From: an uncultured Coriobacteriaceae bacterium
GTDB taxonomy: Bacteria > Actinomycetota > Coriobacteriia > Coriobacteriales > Eggerthellaceae
NCBI GenBank assembly: GCA_900550055.1
Contig: URQU01000036.1
Coordinates: 1-16,521, forward strand
Length of the DNA: 16,521 nt
Direction of reading: 5' to 3'
Positions 1 to 6,521 of the stretch are shown one piece after another. The notes below the pieces were generated by a model. The model saw only the letters and a program-made list of their open reading frames with translations. It ran no database searches and was not told the origin of the DNA. Numbering within the stretch: the stretch's first letter is position 1; each line of letters begins with the position of its first letter. The position numbers and the translations under genes were made by a program.

Positions 1-2732
1 TTACGGACGCGTTCACGCGCCGCAAGCGCGAGGCGGGGCTGCTGGACAACAACGACCTGCTGTCGTTCGCATCGCGCGCGTTTCGCGATCATCCCGCCAT
101 CCAGGCGCCGTACGCCGACCGCTTCAAGTTGGTGATGGTCGACGAGTTCCAGGATACCGACCAGCTGCAGGTGGATATGATCAAGCGCATGGCCGGGGAG
201 GGCTTTTCGCGCATGTGCACCGTCGGCGACGCGCAGCAGAGCATCTACCGGTTCCGTGGCGCGGATGTTTCGGTGTACCGCCGTCATCTGGGGGATGTGC
301 GCCGTCGCAACCCCGAGGGCATCATCGAGCTGCCCGACAACTTCCGCAGCCACGGGGATGTCCTGGCGCTGTGCGACCGCATCTTCGAGCAGCCGCAGGT
401 GTTCGGCTCGGAGTTCATGTCGCTTGCGCCGGCGCGCACGGAGTCCGAGGTCGAGCATCCGTTTCTTCCGGATGGGCCTCGTGTGCAGGTGCAGGTGACC
501 GTGGCCCCATCACGCGGCGTGGCGTCATCGGATGCGGCGGCCATAGCGGCCAGGCGAGTGGCGAAGGCGTTCTCCGAGTTCGCGGCGGCCGGGCATCGGC
601 CGGGCGACATGGTGGTGCTGCTCGGCGGCATGGGCCGTGCGAACGTGTACGCCGAGGCGCTGCGGGCCGAGAACCTGCCGTGCGTGGTTGCCGGCGGCTC
701 CATCTTCAACCGTGCTCCCGAAGTGGCGCTCATGGTGCGCCTGGCGCAGGCCATCGCGAACCCGAAATGGACTTCGGCGTTGTTCGAGGTGCTCTCGAGC
801 GAGTTGTTCGCCCTGTCCGCCGATGATCTGCTGGAGCTGTCCACGGGCATGGACGAGGAACGCGGGATTCCCCGTAGGCGCGCCTTCGACCAGGGATTTC
901 GCCATATCGAGCGCAAGGTTGCATCGGGGTGCGCGGTCTCGCCGGCGCTTGCGGCGTGCGCGAGCTTGATGCGTCGCGCCTCCGAGCAGGTGGGGAACGT
1001 GGCGCTTGCCGACATCATGCAGGGCATCGTGGCCGATTCCGGGTGGCTTGCGCGCCTTGAGGCCGCCGGGCCCGAGGGGCTGGCACGCGCGGGGAACGTG
1101 TACAAGGCCATCCGCATGGCGCGCGACATCGAGGCGACCGGCGGCGTGGGGCCTGCGGCGGTGGCCGAGGAGCTGGCGTTGCGCGTGGAGCTTGCCAAGG
1201 AAGCGCCGGGCGCGCTGTCGGCCGAAGGCGGCGATTTCGTGCGCATCATGACCGTCCACGCCAGCAAGGGCCTTGAGTTCCCCATTGTGGCGGTGGCCGA
1301 GCTTCGCGACGATGCGGCGCGCTCGCAGGCGTTGGAGTGTTGTTCGATCGAAGGGCGCACCTACGTATCGCTCGATGGCGGCCATGTGCTCGAGCGCTTG
1401 AAGGAGAAATCCTCGTCGTTGGTGGCCAAGAGCGGGTCGTATCAGCCGTTTTGCGAGTTCGATGACGAAGAGCTTGCCGCCATGGTCTCGCGCAGCCAGC
1501 TTCCTGCCGACAGACGCGCCGCCATCAAGCTGCACGAGGAGCGCGGCGAAGCCGCCGAGGCGCGGCGCTTGCTTTACGTTGCGCTCACGCGCGCGAAGGA
1601 AGCGCTCGTGGTGTCCATGCGCGGCAAGTCGTCGAAGGTCGACGCCACCGGGCTGTCGAAGAGCTGCTGGGGCGATGTGCAATCGGCGCTGGTGGGCGAA
1701 TGTTGCGCGTTCGAGCCGGGCGTGAGCATGTTCGACTTCGGCGGGCAGCGTCCGGCGCGCGTGGAATGCGTGCATCTGACGCCGGAGTATGTGGAGGAGC
1801 AGCTGGGGGCGGCCGGTGCTGCGGATGGCGCGGTATCGCAGGTTGATGGCGAGCAGGCCGCCGACCAGCCTGCGGCAGGCGGTTCGCCGATTGGCGGCTT
1901 TGCGGCCGATGGCGGGTCGGGCGTCGGCGAACCGGGCACGATCGTCCTTCCCGTGGTGGGACCGTACGAGCCCGAGCGGGGCAAGCCCTATGCGGGTGCG
2001 CGGGCGGGCGTGTTCAGCTATTCCTCCATCGCCGAGGGCGGCGAGGAGTTCGCCGACTTCTCCGTGGAGGATGCGGCAGATGACGCTGTCGGCGCGGCTT
2101 GGTCTGCGCGCGACGCCGATGCGGCCACAAGCTTGGGAACGGCGTTTCATCGCTTGGCTCAGCTTGCGGCGTTGGCTTGGCGGCCGGGTTGCGCCCTTGA
2201 GCGCCCGGACGTTGAGCGCCAGCAGGCGTTGGAGCGTTCGTGCGGGCTTTCCGCCGAGCAGTGCGATCGCTTGGATGCGGCGCTTGAGCGGTGGTTCGCC
2301 AGCGATATAGCGGCGCGCGTGGGCGCGTGCGAGAGCGTAAGCGCCGAGGCTCCGTTCCTTGTTCGCGTGGGCAGCCCTTGCGATGCGGCCTACCTTGAGG
2401 GTGAGATCGACCTGCTGGCATGCGTCGCCCCCGCCGGCACGCGCGAGCAGCCGGCGGGCAGCGCTTTGGTGGTGGACTACAAGACCGGCGGTTCTCCGAC
2501 CGAGGGCGCCGAGCAGCTGCACGAGAAGCACCTGCTGCAGGCGACATGCTATGCGTATGCGGTGTTGTTGGAAGGGTATGCGCAGGTGGAGTGCGTGTTC
2601 GTGCGCGTCGAGCAGGACCGTGCCGATGCGCCGGGGCAGCCCCAGACGGTGTCGTATCGTTTTGATGCGGCCGATGCCGACGAGATGGGTCGCGCCCTTG
2701 CGCGGGCGTATCATGGGCATGGTCAGCTGTAG
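1..2732 (+). CDS. addA: AddA-like UvrD-family helicase with C-terminal RecB-type nuclease (5' partial)
   Basis: The reading frame is already open at the window edge (first full codon at 3), so the N-terminus and Walker A motif lie upstream. Visible superfamily 1 helicase motifs: Walker B VDEFQDTD (138-161), GDAQQSIYRFRGAD (225-266), LPDNFRS (330-350), TVHASKGLEFP (1251-1283) and RRLLYVALTRAKE (about 1561-1602). A Gly/Ala-rich linker (about 1805-1950) leads to a PD-(D/E)XK nuclease: GTAFH (about 2135-2150), EGEIDLL (about 2397-2417), VVDYKTGG (2469-2492) and QATCYAYA (about 2538-2561). This order is typical of AddA, the helicase-nuclease subunit that with AddB resects double-strand breaks for RecA loading. 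AddB would be expected just upstream, outside the window. A stand-alone UvrD/RecB-like protein is the alternative. The gene ends 19 bp before the next gene on the same strand. Confidence 0.85.
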   Translation, partial: TDAFTRRKREAGLLDNNDLLSFASRAFRDHPAIQAPYADRFKLVMVDEFQDTDQLQVDMIKRMAGEGFSRMCTVGDAQQSIYRFRGADVSVYRRHLGDVRRRNPEGIIELPDNFRSHGDVLALCDRIFEQPQVFGSEFMSLAPARTESEVEHPFLPDGPRVQVQVTVAPSRGVASSDAAAIAARRVAKAFSEFAAAGHRPGDMVVLLGGMGRANVYAEALRAENLPCVVAGGSIFNRAPEVALMVRLAQAIANPKWTSALFEVLSSELFALSADDLLELSTGMDEERGIPRRRAFDQGFRHIERKVASGCAVSPALAACASLMRRASEQVGNVALADIMQGIVADSGWLARLEAAGPEGLARAGNVYKAIRMARDIEATGGVGPAAVAEELALRVELAKEAPGALSAEGGDFVRIMTVHASKGLEFPIVAVAELRDDAARSQALECCSIEGRTYVSLDGGHVLERLKEKSSSLVAKSGSYQPFCEFDDEELAAMVSRSQLPADRRAAIKLHEERGEAAEARRLLYVALTRAKEALVVSMRGKSSKVDATGLSKSCWGDVQSALVGECCAFEPGVSMFDFGGQRPARVECVHLTPEYVEEQLGAAGAADGAVSQVDGEQAADQPAAGGSPIGGFAADGGSGVGEPGTIVLPVVGPYEPERGKPYAGARAGVFSYSSIAEGGEEFADFSVEDAADDAVGAAWSARDADAATSLGTAFHRLAQLAALAWRPGCALERPDVERQQALERSCGLSAEQCDRLDAALERWFASDIAARVGACESVSAEAPFLVRVGSPCDAAYLEGEIDLLACVAPAGTREQPAGSALVVDYKTGGSPTEGAEQLHEKHLLQATCYAYAVLLEGYAQVECVFVRVEQDRADAPGQPQTVSYRFDAADADEMGRALARAYHGHGQL

Positions 2733-2751
2733 GATTTGAAGGGACGTTTGC

Positions 2752-3093
2752 GTGAACATCCAGATTTTCGGCACGAAGAAAAGCTTCGATACGAAGAAGG
2801 CCCAGCGCTACTTCAAGGAGCGTCGCATCAGCTTCCAGTTCATCGACCTGAAGGAAAAGGGCATGAGCAAAGGCGAGCTGCAATCGGTGGCCAATGCCGT
2901 TGGCGGCCTTGACAAGCTGATCAACCCCGACGCCAAGGATGCCGATACCGTGGCTTTGCTGCAGTATCTGGCGGCGGACCAGAAGTTCGAGAAGGTGCTC
3001 GACAACCAGCAGGTGCTGTGCGAGCCGGTGGTCCGCAACGGCAAGAAGGCCACGGTGGGATATCAGCCTGATATTTGGAAGGACTGGGAGTAA
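2752..3093 (+). CDS. ArsC/Spx-fold (arsenate reductase family) protein, catalytic Cys replaced by Ser
   Basis: This is a 113-residue thioredoxin-fold protein of the ArsC/Spx/YffB family. The GTG start at 2752 follows a GAAGGGA-type ribosome binding site. The N-terminus reads IFGTKKSFDTKKAQRYFKER, and the C-terminal region has the family pattern LCEPVVRNGKKATVGYQPDIW (residues 89-109, allowing for the family's conserved Pro and Gly-Lys-Lys-Ala). Relatives carry a redox-active cysteine six residues before the conserved Ala of the KKA segment; here that position is Ser11 (codon AGC). The only cysteine in the protein is Cys90. It is therefore unlikely to be a classical arsenate reductase. A binding or regulatory role, as for Spx with RNA polymerase, is possible but unproven. 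It probably shares a transcript with the addA-like gene 19 bp upstream and ends before a strong hairpin terminator. Confidence 0.85.
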   Translation: MNIQIFGTKKSFDTKKAQRYFKERRISFQFIDLKEKGMSKGELQSVANAVGGLDKLINPDAKDADTVALLQYLAADQKFEKVLDNQQVLCEPVVRNGKKATVGYQPDIWKDWE

Positions 3094-3220
3094 ACCAGTT
3101 TCGTCGGTGCCTGAGCGCATGTTGGGGCGCTGCTATGGCAAGCACGTTGATCGCCGCTTGCGCGCGCCCCTGTCGGAGATGTGTTGGCAGCTTGCGTGAA
3201 AAGGTCTGGCTGCCATTGTG

Positions 3221-3264
3221 AGAAAGCCTTCTATTTCCCATGTTCGGGAAATAGAAGGCTTTCT
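3221..3264. terminator. Perfect 19-bp hairpin, likely bidirectional terminator
   Basis: The arms 3221-3239 and 3246-3264 are exact reverse complements around the 6-nt loop ATGTTC. The arms begin AGAAAGCC and end GGCTTTCT, so each strand has a short A-rich side before and a T-rich side after the stem. It sits between the ArsC-like gene (+, ends 3093) and the convergent PAP2 gene (-, ends 3342), where a shared terminator is expected. The stem is longer than in most intrinsic terminators and is partly A/T. Confidence 0.75.
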
Positions 3265-3341
3265 TGTGCATATGGGCTTTGGGATGAGGTGCGACGCGGA
3301 GACGAAAGGGGAGGCTGTCGGATTGTCGCGCCGGTTTGCGG

Positions 3342-4031
3342 CTAGCGCCTTGCGTGCTTTCCGCGTGAGGCTTTGCCGTAGTCGGCGAACGCTATCGTGT
3401 GGTAAACGGCCACCAGGGCCGCGCCGAGCAGGATGCCGCCGAGGATGTCGGTGGCCCAGTGAACGCCCGCCATGGCGCGTGCGGCGACGATGCCCACCAT
3501 GCCCGCGGCGCAGATGACCAGGGCTGCGGTGCGCAAGCCCCCTTGACGGATGCGTTGCACGGCCTGGATCATGGCCGTGCCGCACATGGTGACGGCAAGC
3601 AGCGTGTGCGACGAGGGGAACGACGGCTCGCAAACGCTGTCCTCCAGGATGGGCCGGTTGTTGGGCGAGATGCAGTTGAACAGCACATATAGCACCAGCA
3701 TGGCGCCGTAGGTTCCCAGCAACAGCCAAAGATCGCGATCGACCCCGCCGCAGCTTCGGGAACGGATCAGCTGCTTGCAGCCGACTATGGCGAGCATGAG
3801 CGCGCCGATGGCGGGCACGATGAGCAGGACGTTGGACAGTTTCTCCATGAGGTCGCTCTGCCCGAGGATGGCGCGTGCGTCAAGGTTGAAGGTGGCAAGG
3901 CCCACCAAGCTGCCATCGCCGGCGATAGGTTGGCGGTCTACGAACACCAGCGAAACCGTGAGCGCGGCGAACAGCGCAAGGAGCACGCCGGCGGCTATGG
4001 CGGAGGCGTGCGCGGTAGTGCGGTTGTGCAT
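3342..4031 (-). CDS. PAP2-superfamily integral membrane phosphatase
   Basis: This is a 229-residue membrane protein. The start at 4031 was chosen because GGGAG lies 5 nt upstream of the ATG and a promoter -10 lies about 23 nt upstream. The in-frame starts at 4043 and 4109 would lie at or before the predicted transcript start. PAP2 signatures: NNRP (residues 124-127), PSFPSSH (136-142) and the third motif with Arg185, His191 and Asp195 (AMAGVHWATD). His142 and His191 are the expected catalytic pair. The Lys of the usual KX6RP first motif is Asn119 here. There are about six hydrophobic segments. Family members remove phosphate from lipid phosphates such as phosphatidic acid, phosphatidylglycerol phosphate or undecaprenyl pyrophosphate; the substrate cannot be read from sequence. 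The gene is monocistronic and convergent with its left neighbour. Confidence 0.88.
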   Translation of the reverse strand: MHNRTTAHASAIAAGVLLALFAALTVSLVFVDRQPIAGDGSLVGLATFNLDARAILGQSDLMEKLSNVLLIVPAIGALMLAIVGCKQLIRSRSCGGVDRDLWLLLGTYGAMLVLYVLFNCISPNNRPILEDSVCEPSFPSSHTLLAVTMCGTAMIQAVQRIRQGGLRTAALVICAAGMVGIVAARAMAGVHWATDILGGILLGAALVAVYHTIAFADYGKASRGKHARR

Positions 4032-4053
4032 GAAAACTCCCATCTGGCCTTCG

Positions 4054-4083
4054 AGTATAAAGAGAAGGTAAAAAGATGGTAAA
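4054..4083 (-). promoter_or_regulatory. PAP2 gene promoter with three direct repeats at 11-bp period
   Basis: On the minus strand a -35-like TTTACC (4078-4083) lies 18 nt before TATACT (4054-4059). The hexamers TTTACC, TTTACC and TTTATA start exactly 11 nt apart, overlapping the -35 and reaching the -10. Direct repeats with one helical turn of spacing are the usual binding pattern of OmpR/PhoB-family response regulators. For example, PhoP of Bacillus uses TT(A/T)ACA-type repeats. That assignment is inference. Confidence 0.5.
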
Positions 4084-4154
4084 GCCGAACGCATCCGGTA
4101 TGGGGTCAACCGCTCGATTTCGAGGAATTCTGCAGAAAGCGAAATGAAAGGGGG

Positions 4155-4262
4155 CGAAGTTCTGGGCGGTTTTGTAGCTCGAAGGCGTCCTTTAGGGAAG
4201 CGTGACCAGGGCTATTGTCGAGCGCTTGCGGGAAATGGGCGCGAAAACCGCCCAGAACTTCG
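4155..4262. repeat. 108-bp element bounded by perfect 19-bp inverted repeats
   Basis: The left arm 4155-4173 (CGAAGTTCTGGGCGGTTTT) and right arm 4244-4262 are exact reverse complements. Inside them, GCTCGA (4177-4182) can pair with TCGAGC (4218-4223), so the element can fold as a nested stem. Each arm holds one copy of the dispersed motif AAAACCGCCCAGAA. No flanking target-site duplication is evident. It may be a MITE-like remnant, a REP-type element or a structured RNA; the sequence does not decide. Confidence 0.7.
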
Positions 4263-4291
4263 GCACCCATGGCAAATTCAGACCCGAAAAG

Positions 4292-4310
4292 CTGCAAAAC
4301 CGTCCAGAAG
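4292..4310 (+). repeat. Dispersed AAAACCRYCCAGAA motif, copy near 4.3 kb
   Basis: CTGCAAAACCGTCCAGAAG matches the segment at 9893-9911 at 17 of 19 positions. Its core also matches the arms of the 108-bp element. All four copies in the window are intergenic. Confidence 0.6.
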
Positions 4311-4341
4311 TCAGAGGGTGCGTCAAATGCGCGCTCGGCAG

Positions 4342-4417
4342 CCGGACAGATAAGCCTCCGTCCCCAAGTGTCCGGATTTGGGTTGGACAAATCGGGGACG
4401 GAGGTTTATCTGTCCGG
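4342..4417. repeat. GGGGACGGAGG palindrome, type 1 (two inverted units)
   Basis: The 24-nt arms 4342-4365 and 4394-4417 are reverse complements with one mismatch. Each arm contains the core GGGGACGGAGG (or its complement) and runs out to TGTCCGG at the outer end. The loop side contains a further TGTCC/GGACA pair. Bases 4343-4375 are identical, in reverse orientation, to 16470-16502. The arrangement looks like a REP/BIME-type interspersed palindrome. It could also act as a transcription terminator downstream of the Nudix gene. Confidence 0.8.
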
Positions 4418-4451
4418 TTTTGGGCGGCGTTGGCGTTGGCGCCGCCTCCGG

Positions 4452-4967
4452 CTAGGCGAGGGTGTGGGCGAACAGGCAGGCGGGGTTGCCTTGGGCGGCG
4501 TTTTGCTTGAAGCGTTGTACCAGCTCAAGACGCGATTGCGTTGATGTGGCCAGCGGCTGGGGAAGGGCGTCCGGGGCAAACCAGCCCACTTCCAGGCTCT
4601 CGTCGTCGGCGACGCAGGGTTGCGCATTGCCGCCCTTGCGAGGGCAGCAGAAGAACAGCAGGTCCATGTATTGGCATTGGTCGCCGTTGGCGTAGGTGAC
4701 CATATACGGGGACGACTTCACGCTGACCAGGCTTACTGGCTCGATGTCGACGCCCGTTTCCTCAAGGGCCTCCCGCACGCAGGTGTCGGCCGGCTCTTCG
4801 GCGGGTTCCACGATGCCGTAGACGAGCGCCCACTGCCCGGTATCGGCGCGCTTGCCCAGCAAGATGCGGCCTTGGGCATCCTCCACGTAGGCGGTGATGC
4901 CGGTGAGCCATAGCGGGTCGTTGCCGATCTTCGCTCGCAGGTTGGTGATGAACTCGGGCGTTGACAT
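4452..4967 (-). CDS. Nudix hydrolase
   Basis: This is a 171-residue protein whose ATG at 4967 is preceded by GGAAGG about 8 nt upstream. The Nudix box is complete: G51-X5-E57-X7-R65-E66-A-L-E69-E70-T-G72-V, the Mg2+-binding helix that hydrolyses nucleoside diphosphates linked to another moiety. An N-terminal segment of about 20 residues precedes the first strand of the fold (LTGITAYVED). The C-terminal part, with GWFAPDALP, is typical of NADH-pyrophosphatase-like or MutT-like Nudix proteins. No zinc-ribbon is seen. The substrate cannot be assigned. It lies 111 bp downstream of the UPF0145 gene on the same strand, with a GC hairpin between them, so it may be partly uncoupled from it. Confidence 0.9.
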   Translation of the reverse strand: MSTPEFITNLRAKIGNDPLWLTGITAYVEDAQGRILLGKRADTGQWALVYGIVEPAEEPADTCVREALEETGVDIEPVSLVSVKSSPYMVTYANGDQCQYMDLLFFCCPRKGGNAQPCVADDESLEVGWFAPDALPQPLATSTQSRLELVQRFKQNAAQGNPACLFAHTLA

Positions 4968-4991
4968 GGGGCGTTCCTTCCAGATGCCGCG

Positions 4992-5014
4992 CTGCCCGCC
5001 GGTTGGGCGGGCAG
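4992..5014. terminator. GC-rich hairpin between UPF0145 and Nudix genes
   Basis: CTGCCCGCC (4992-5000) and GGCGGGCAG (5006-5014) pair perfectly around GGTTG. No T-tract follows on the minus strand, so it may be a pause or processing hairpin rather than a true intrinsic terminator. It lies 25 bp upstream of the Nudix start. Confidence 0.4.
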
Positions 5015-5078
5015 TCGGGATGGTACGGGGTCGGCGGGGCGCTGCGAACGGGCCCCGATAAAGTGCTATGAACAGCAG

Positions 5079-5390
5079 CTACACGAACTTCACGGCGGTG
5101 CCGTAGGCCAGCATCTCGATGGTGCCGGGGTTGATGGAGCCGCTCGAGAAGCGCATGGCCACCACGGCATCGGCGCCGAGGCGTTCTGCCTCGGCGATCA
5201 TGCGGCCCTCCGCCACGGTGCGGGCTTGGTCGGTCATCTCGGTGTACGACTTGATCTCGCCGCCCACCAGCTCCTTCATGCCGGCCATCATATCGCGGCC
5301 GATGTGGCGCGAGGTGACGATGTTGCCGCGTACCAACCCGAGGACTTGGACGTTTTGGCCGGGTACCACGTCTGCGGAGGTGACGATCAT
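5079..5390 (-). CDS. UPF0145 / YbjQ-family protein
   Basis: This is a 103-residue protein matching the YbjQ/UPF0145 family over its whole length. It opens with MIVTSADVVPGQNVQVLG and the core GNIVTSRHIGRDMMAG. It then has the Glu-Ala-rich helix MIAEAERLGADAVVAMRF and ends GTAVKFV. Family members form small pentameric, heavy-metal-binding-like folds, and their cellular role is not established. The ATG at 5390 has an excellent AGGAG 6 nt upstream. A -10-like TACAAT lies about 67 bp upstream, and the leader between can form a strong GC hairpin. The gene is divergent from the amidase operon. Confidence 0.9.
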   Translation of the reverse strand: MIVTSADVVPGQNVQVLGLVRGNIVTSRHIGRDMMAGMKELVGGEIKSYTEMTDQARTVAEGRMIAEAERLGADAVVAMRFSSGSINPGTIEMLAYGTAVKFV

Positions 5391-5418
5391 GGGAGGCTCC
5401 TTTGCGTTTGGGTAGGAT

Positions 5419-5444
5419 GCGGCGGCGCGTGCGCGCGCCGCCGC
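5419..5444. other. 11-bp GC hairpin with tetraloop in the UPF0145 leader
   Basis: GCGGCGGCGCG (5419-5429) and CGCGCCGCCGC (5434-5444) are exact reverse complements around TGCG. It lies between the predicted -10 (5457-5462) and the UPF0145 start codon, so it would fold in that mRNA leader. No T-tract is present. A regulatory role is unproven. Confidence 0.5.
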
Positions 5445-5456
5445 GCTGCTTGCCGT

Positions 5457-5462
5457 ATTGTA
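5457..5462 (-). promoter_or_regulatory. Probable -10 (TACAAT) for the UPF0145 gene
   Basis: The minus strand reads GCGGTACAATA here. The same 11-mer occurs upstream of luxS (-10 at 16363-16368). No good -35 is visible at 16-18 bp. The predicted transcript starts near 5450, giving a leader of about 60 nt. Confidence 0.4.
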
Positions 5463-5579
5463 CCGCAGCTCTGTGGTCGCGCTGTGGCCTTGCGTGCTCG
5501 TCGGCGGGTCGGGTTGCGGGACGGGCTTCGGTTTTTGCGGCGTTTGCCGCCCCTGTGCTCATTCGGCCAGATAGGGGCC

Positions 5580-5608
5580 TTGTCGGGGCATTGCGGCGAG
5601 CGTATCTT
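5580..5608 (+). promoter_or_regulatory. Candidate promoter for the amidase-VWA operon
   Basis: TTGTCG (5580-5585), a 17-nt spacer and TATCTT (5603-5608) form a plausible sigma-70-type promoter. The leader to the ATG at 5649 would be about 35 nt and contains AAGGAGG. Confidence 0.35.
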
Positions 5609-5648
5609 GGTTGCGAATGAGAAGTTGCGGCACGGCAAGGAGGGGCCT

Positions 5649-6470
5649 ATGGTAAAGGGAAGCGTCACCGCGTGCAAGATATGCGTTGCGGCGCTGGCGT
5701 GCGCGCTGGCAGCCGTCGCCGTATGCGGTTGCGCATCGGGCGAAGATAACGCGCAGGCGCCGGGCGCGCAGGAGCAGGAGCGGTTCGAGAACGTGGCGGA
5801 TGTGCCGCGCGACGATTCTGCCGATCAGGGGTCGGCGCAGCCTTCCGAAGGGGACGCTGCGCAGCAGAAGCAGGCGCAAACGGCTGATGAGCTGCGTGCG
5901 AAGCTTTCCATCGTCGATTTGTCGCAGGAGCAGTTCGTGCACGGGCAAAAGCCGGCGGAATGCCAGAAGTACATCGTGCTCCATGACACCGAGGGCGACA
6001 ACGATGCCGCATCGGTGGTGAGCTACTGGGCGGGCAACGGTAACCTGGTGGCCGCTCACTTCATCGTGAACAAGGACGGGTCCGTGGCGCAATGCGCGCC
6101 GCTCGACGCCATCGTGCACCACGCGGGGTACGGCGATACGGGGCATAACGCGCAGTTCGGCGTGGAGGACGAATCGCGCGACGACAAGCTGGGCACCGTT
6201 CCCATCGGCTCGGCCATGGCCGATTACGGCATGAACTCGTACTCGGTGGGCATCGAGATGGTGCACGTGGGCGGTTCCGGCGATTATCCGCAGGCCCAGC
6301 TTCGGGCGCTCGATGACCTGATCGCCTACATCGACGCCTATTACGGGTTCGAAAGCGCTATCATCGACCATAAGGCCTGGCGAACGGGGAATTCCGATAC
6401 ATCCGAGGAATTCGCCGCCTATTTGAGGAACTATCAGGAAGCACGCACGCACGACGGTACGGCGCGCTAG
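5649..6470 (+). CDS. N-acetylmuramoyl-L-alanine amidase (amidase_2/PGRP fold) lipoprotein
   Basis: This is a 273-residue secreted lipoprotein. The ATG at 5649 follows AAGGAGGGG. The frame is open further upstream to 5226 but lacks a better start. Residues 9-28 are hydrophobic and end in VCGC, a slightly non-canonical lipobox with Cys28 as the likely lipid anchor. An acidic/Gln-rich linker (about 30-80) follows. The amidase domain spans about 100-262 with YIVLHDTEG (His112), AAHFIVNKDG, HHAGYGD, SVGIEMV (Glu203) and DHKAWRTGNSD (His241, Asp250). His112, His241 and Asp250 fit the zinc ligands, and Glu203 the catalytic Glu, of AmpD-like enzymes. It probably cleaves the MurNAc-L-Ala bond in peptidoglycan outside the membrane. 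The downstream VWA gene starts 51 bp later with no terminator between, so the two are probably co-transcribed. Confidence 0.9.
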   Translation: MVKGSVTACKICVAALACALAAVAVCGCASGEDNAQAPGAQEQERFENVADVPRDDSADQGSAQPSEGDAAQQKQAQTADELRAKLSIVDLSQEQFVHGQKPAECQKYIVLHDTEGDNDAASVVSYWAGNGNLVAAHFIVNKDGSVAQCAPLDAIVHHAGYGDTGHNAQFGVEDESRDDKLGTVPIGSAMADYGMNSYSVGIEMVHVGGSGDYPQAQLRALDDLIAYIDAYYGFESAIIDHKAWRTGNSDTSEEFAAYLRNYQEARTHDGTAR

Positions 6471-6521
6471 CTTTCGGCGACAACGTCAAGCGGCGCTTAA
6501 CTGGAAGGAAAGGGATCTGAC

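Larger units (their letters stand above)
4032..4451. other. Gene-free repeat-rich region
   Basis: These 420 bases separate the PAP2 gene and the Nudix gene (both -). From left to right they hold the PAP2 promoter, the palindrome TTCTGCAGAA near 4128-4137, a 108-bp inverted-repeat element, a further AAAACC-type repeat and a long GGGGACGGAGG palindrome. Short open frames cross the repeats on both strands, but none resembles a protein family or has a convincing ribosome binding site, so no gene is called. Confidence 0.7.

Noticed and set aside
525..2774. 749-codon minus-strand frame opposite the addA-like gene
   Set aside because: It is antisense to clear helicase and nuclease motifs, has low-complexity basic composition and no ribosome binding site.
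4106..4390. 94-codon frame (-) and 4144-4353 frame (+) in the repeat region
   Set aside because: Both run through inverted repeats and dispersed motifs, match no family and have no good start signal.
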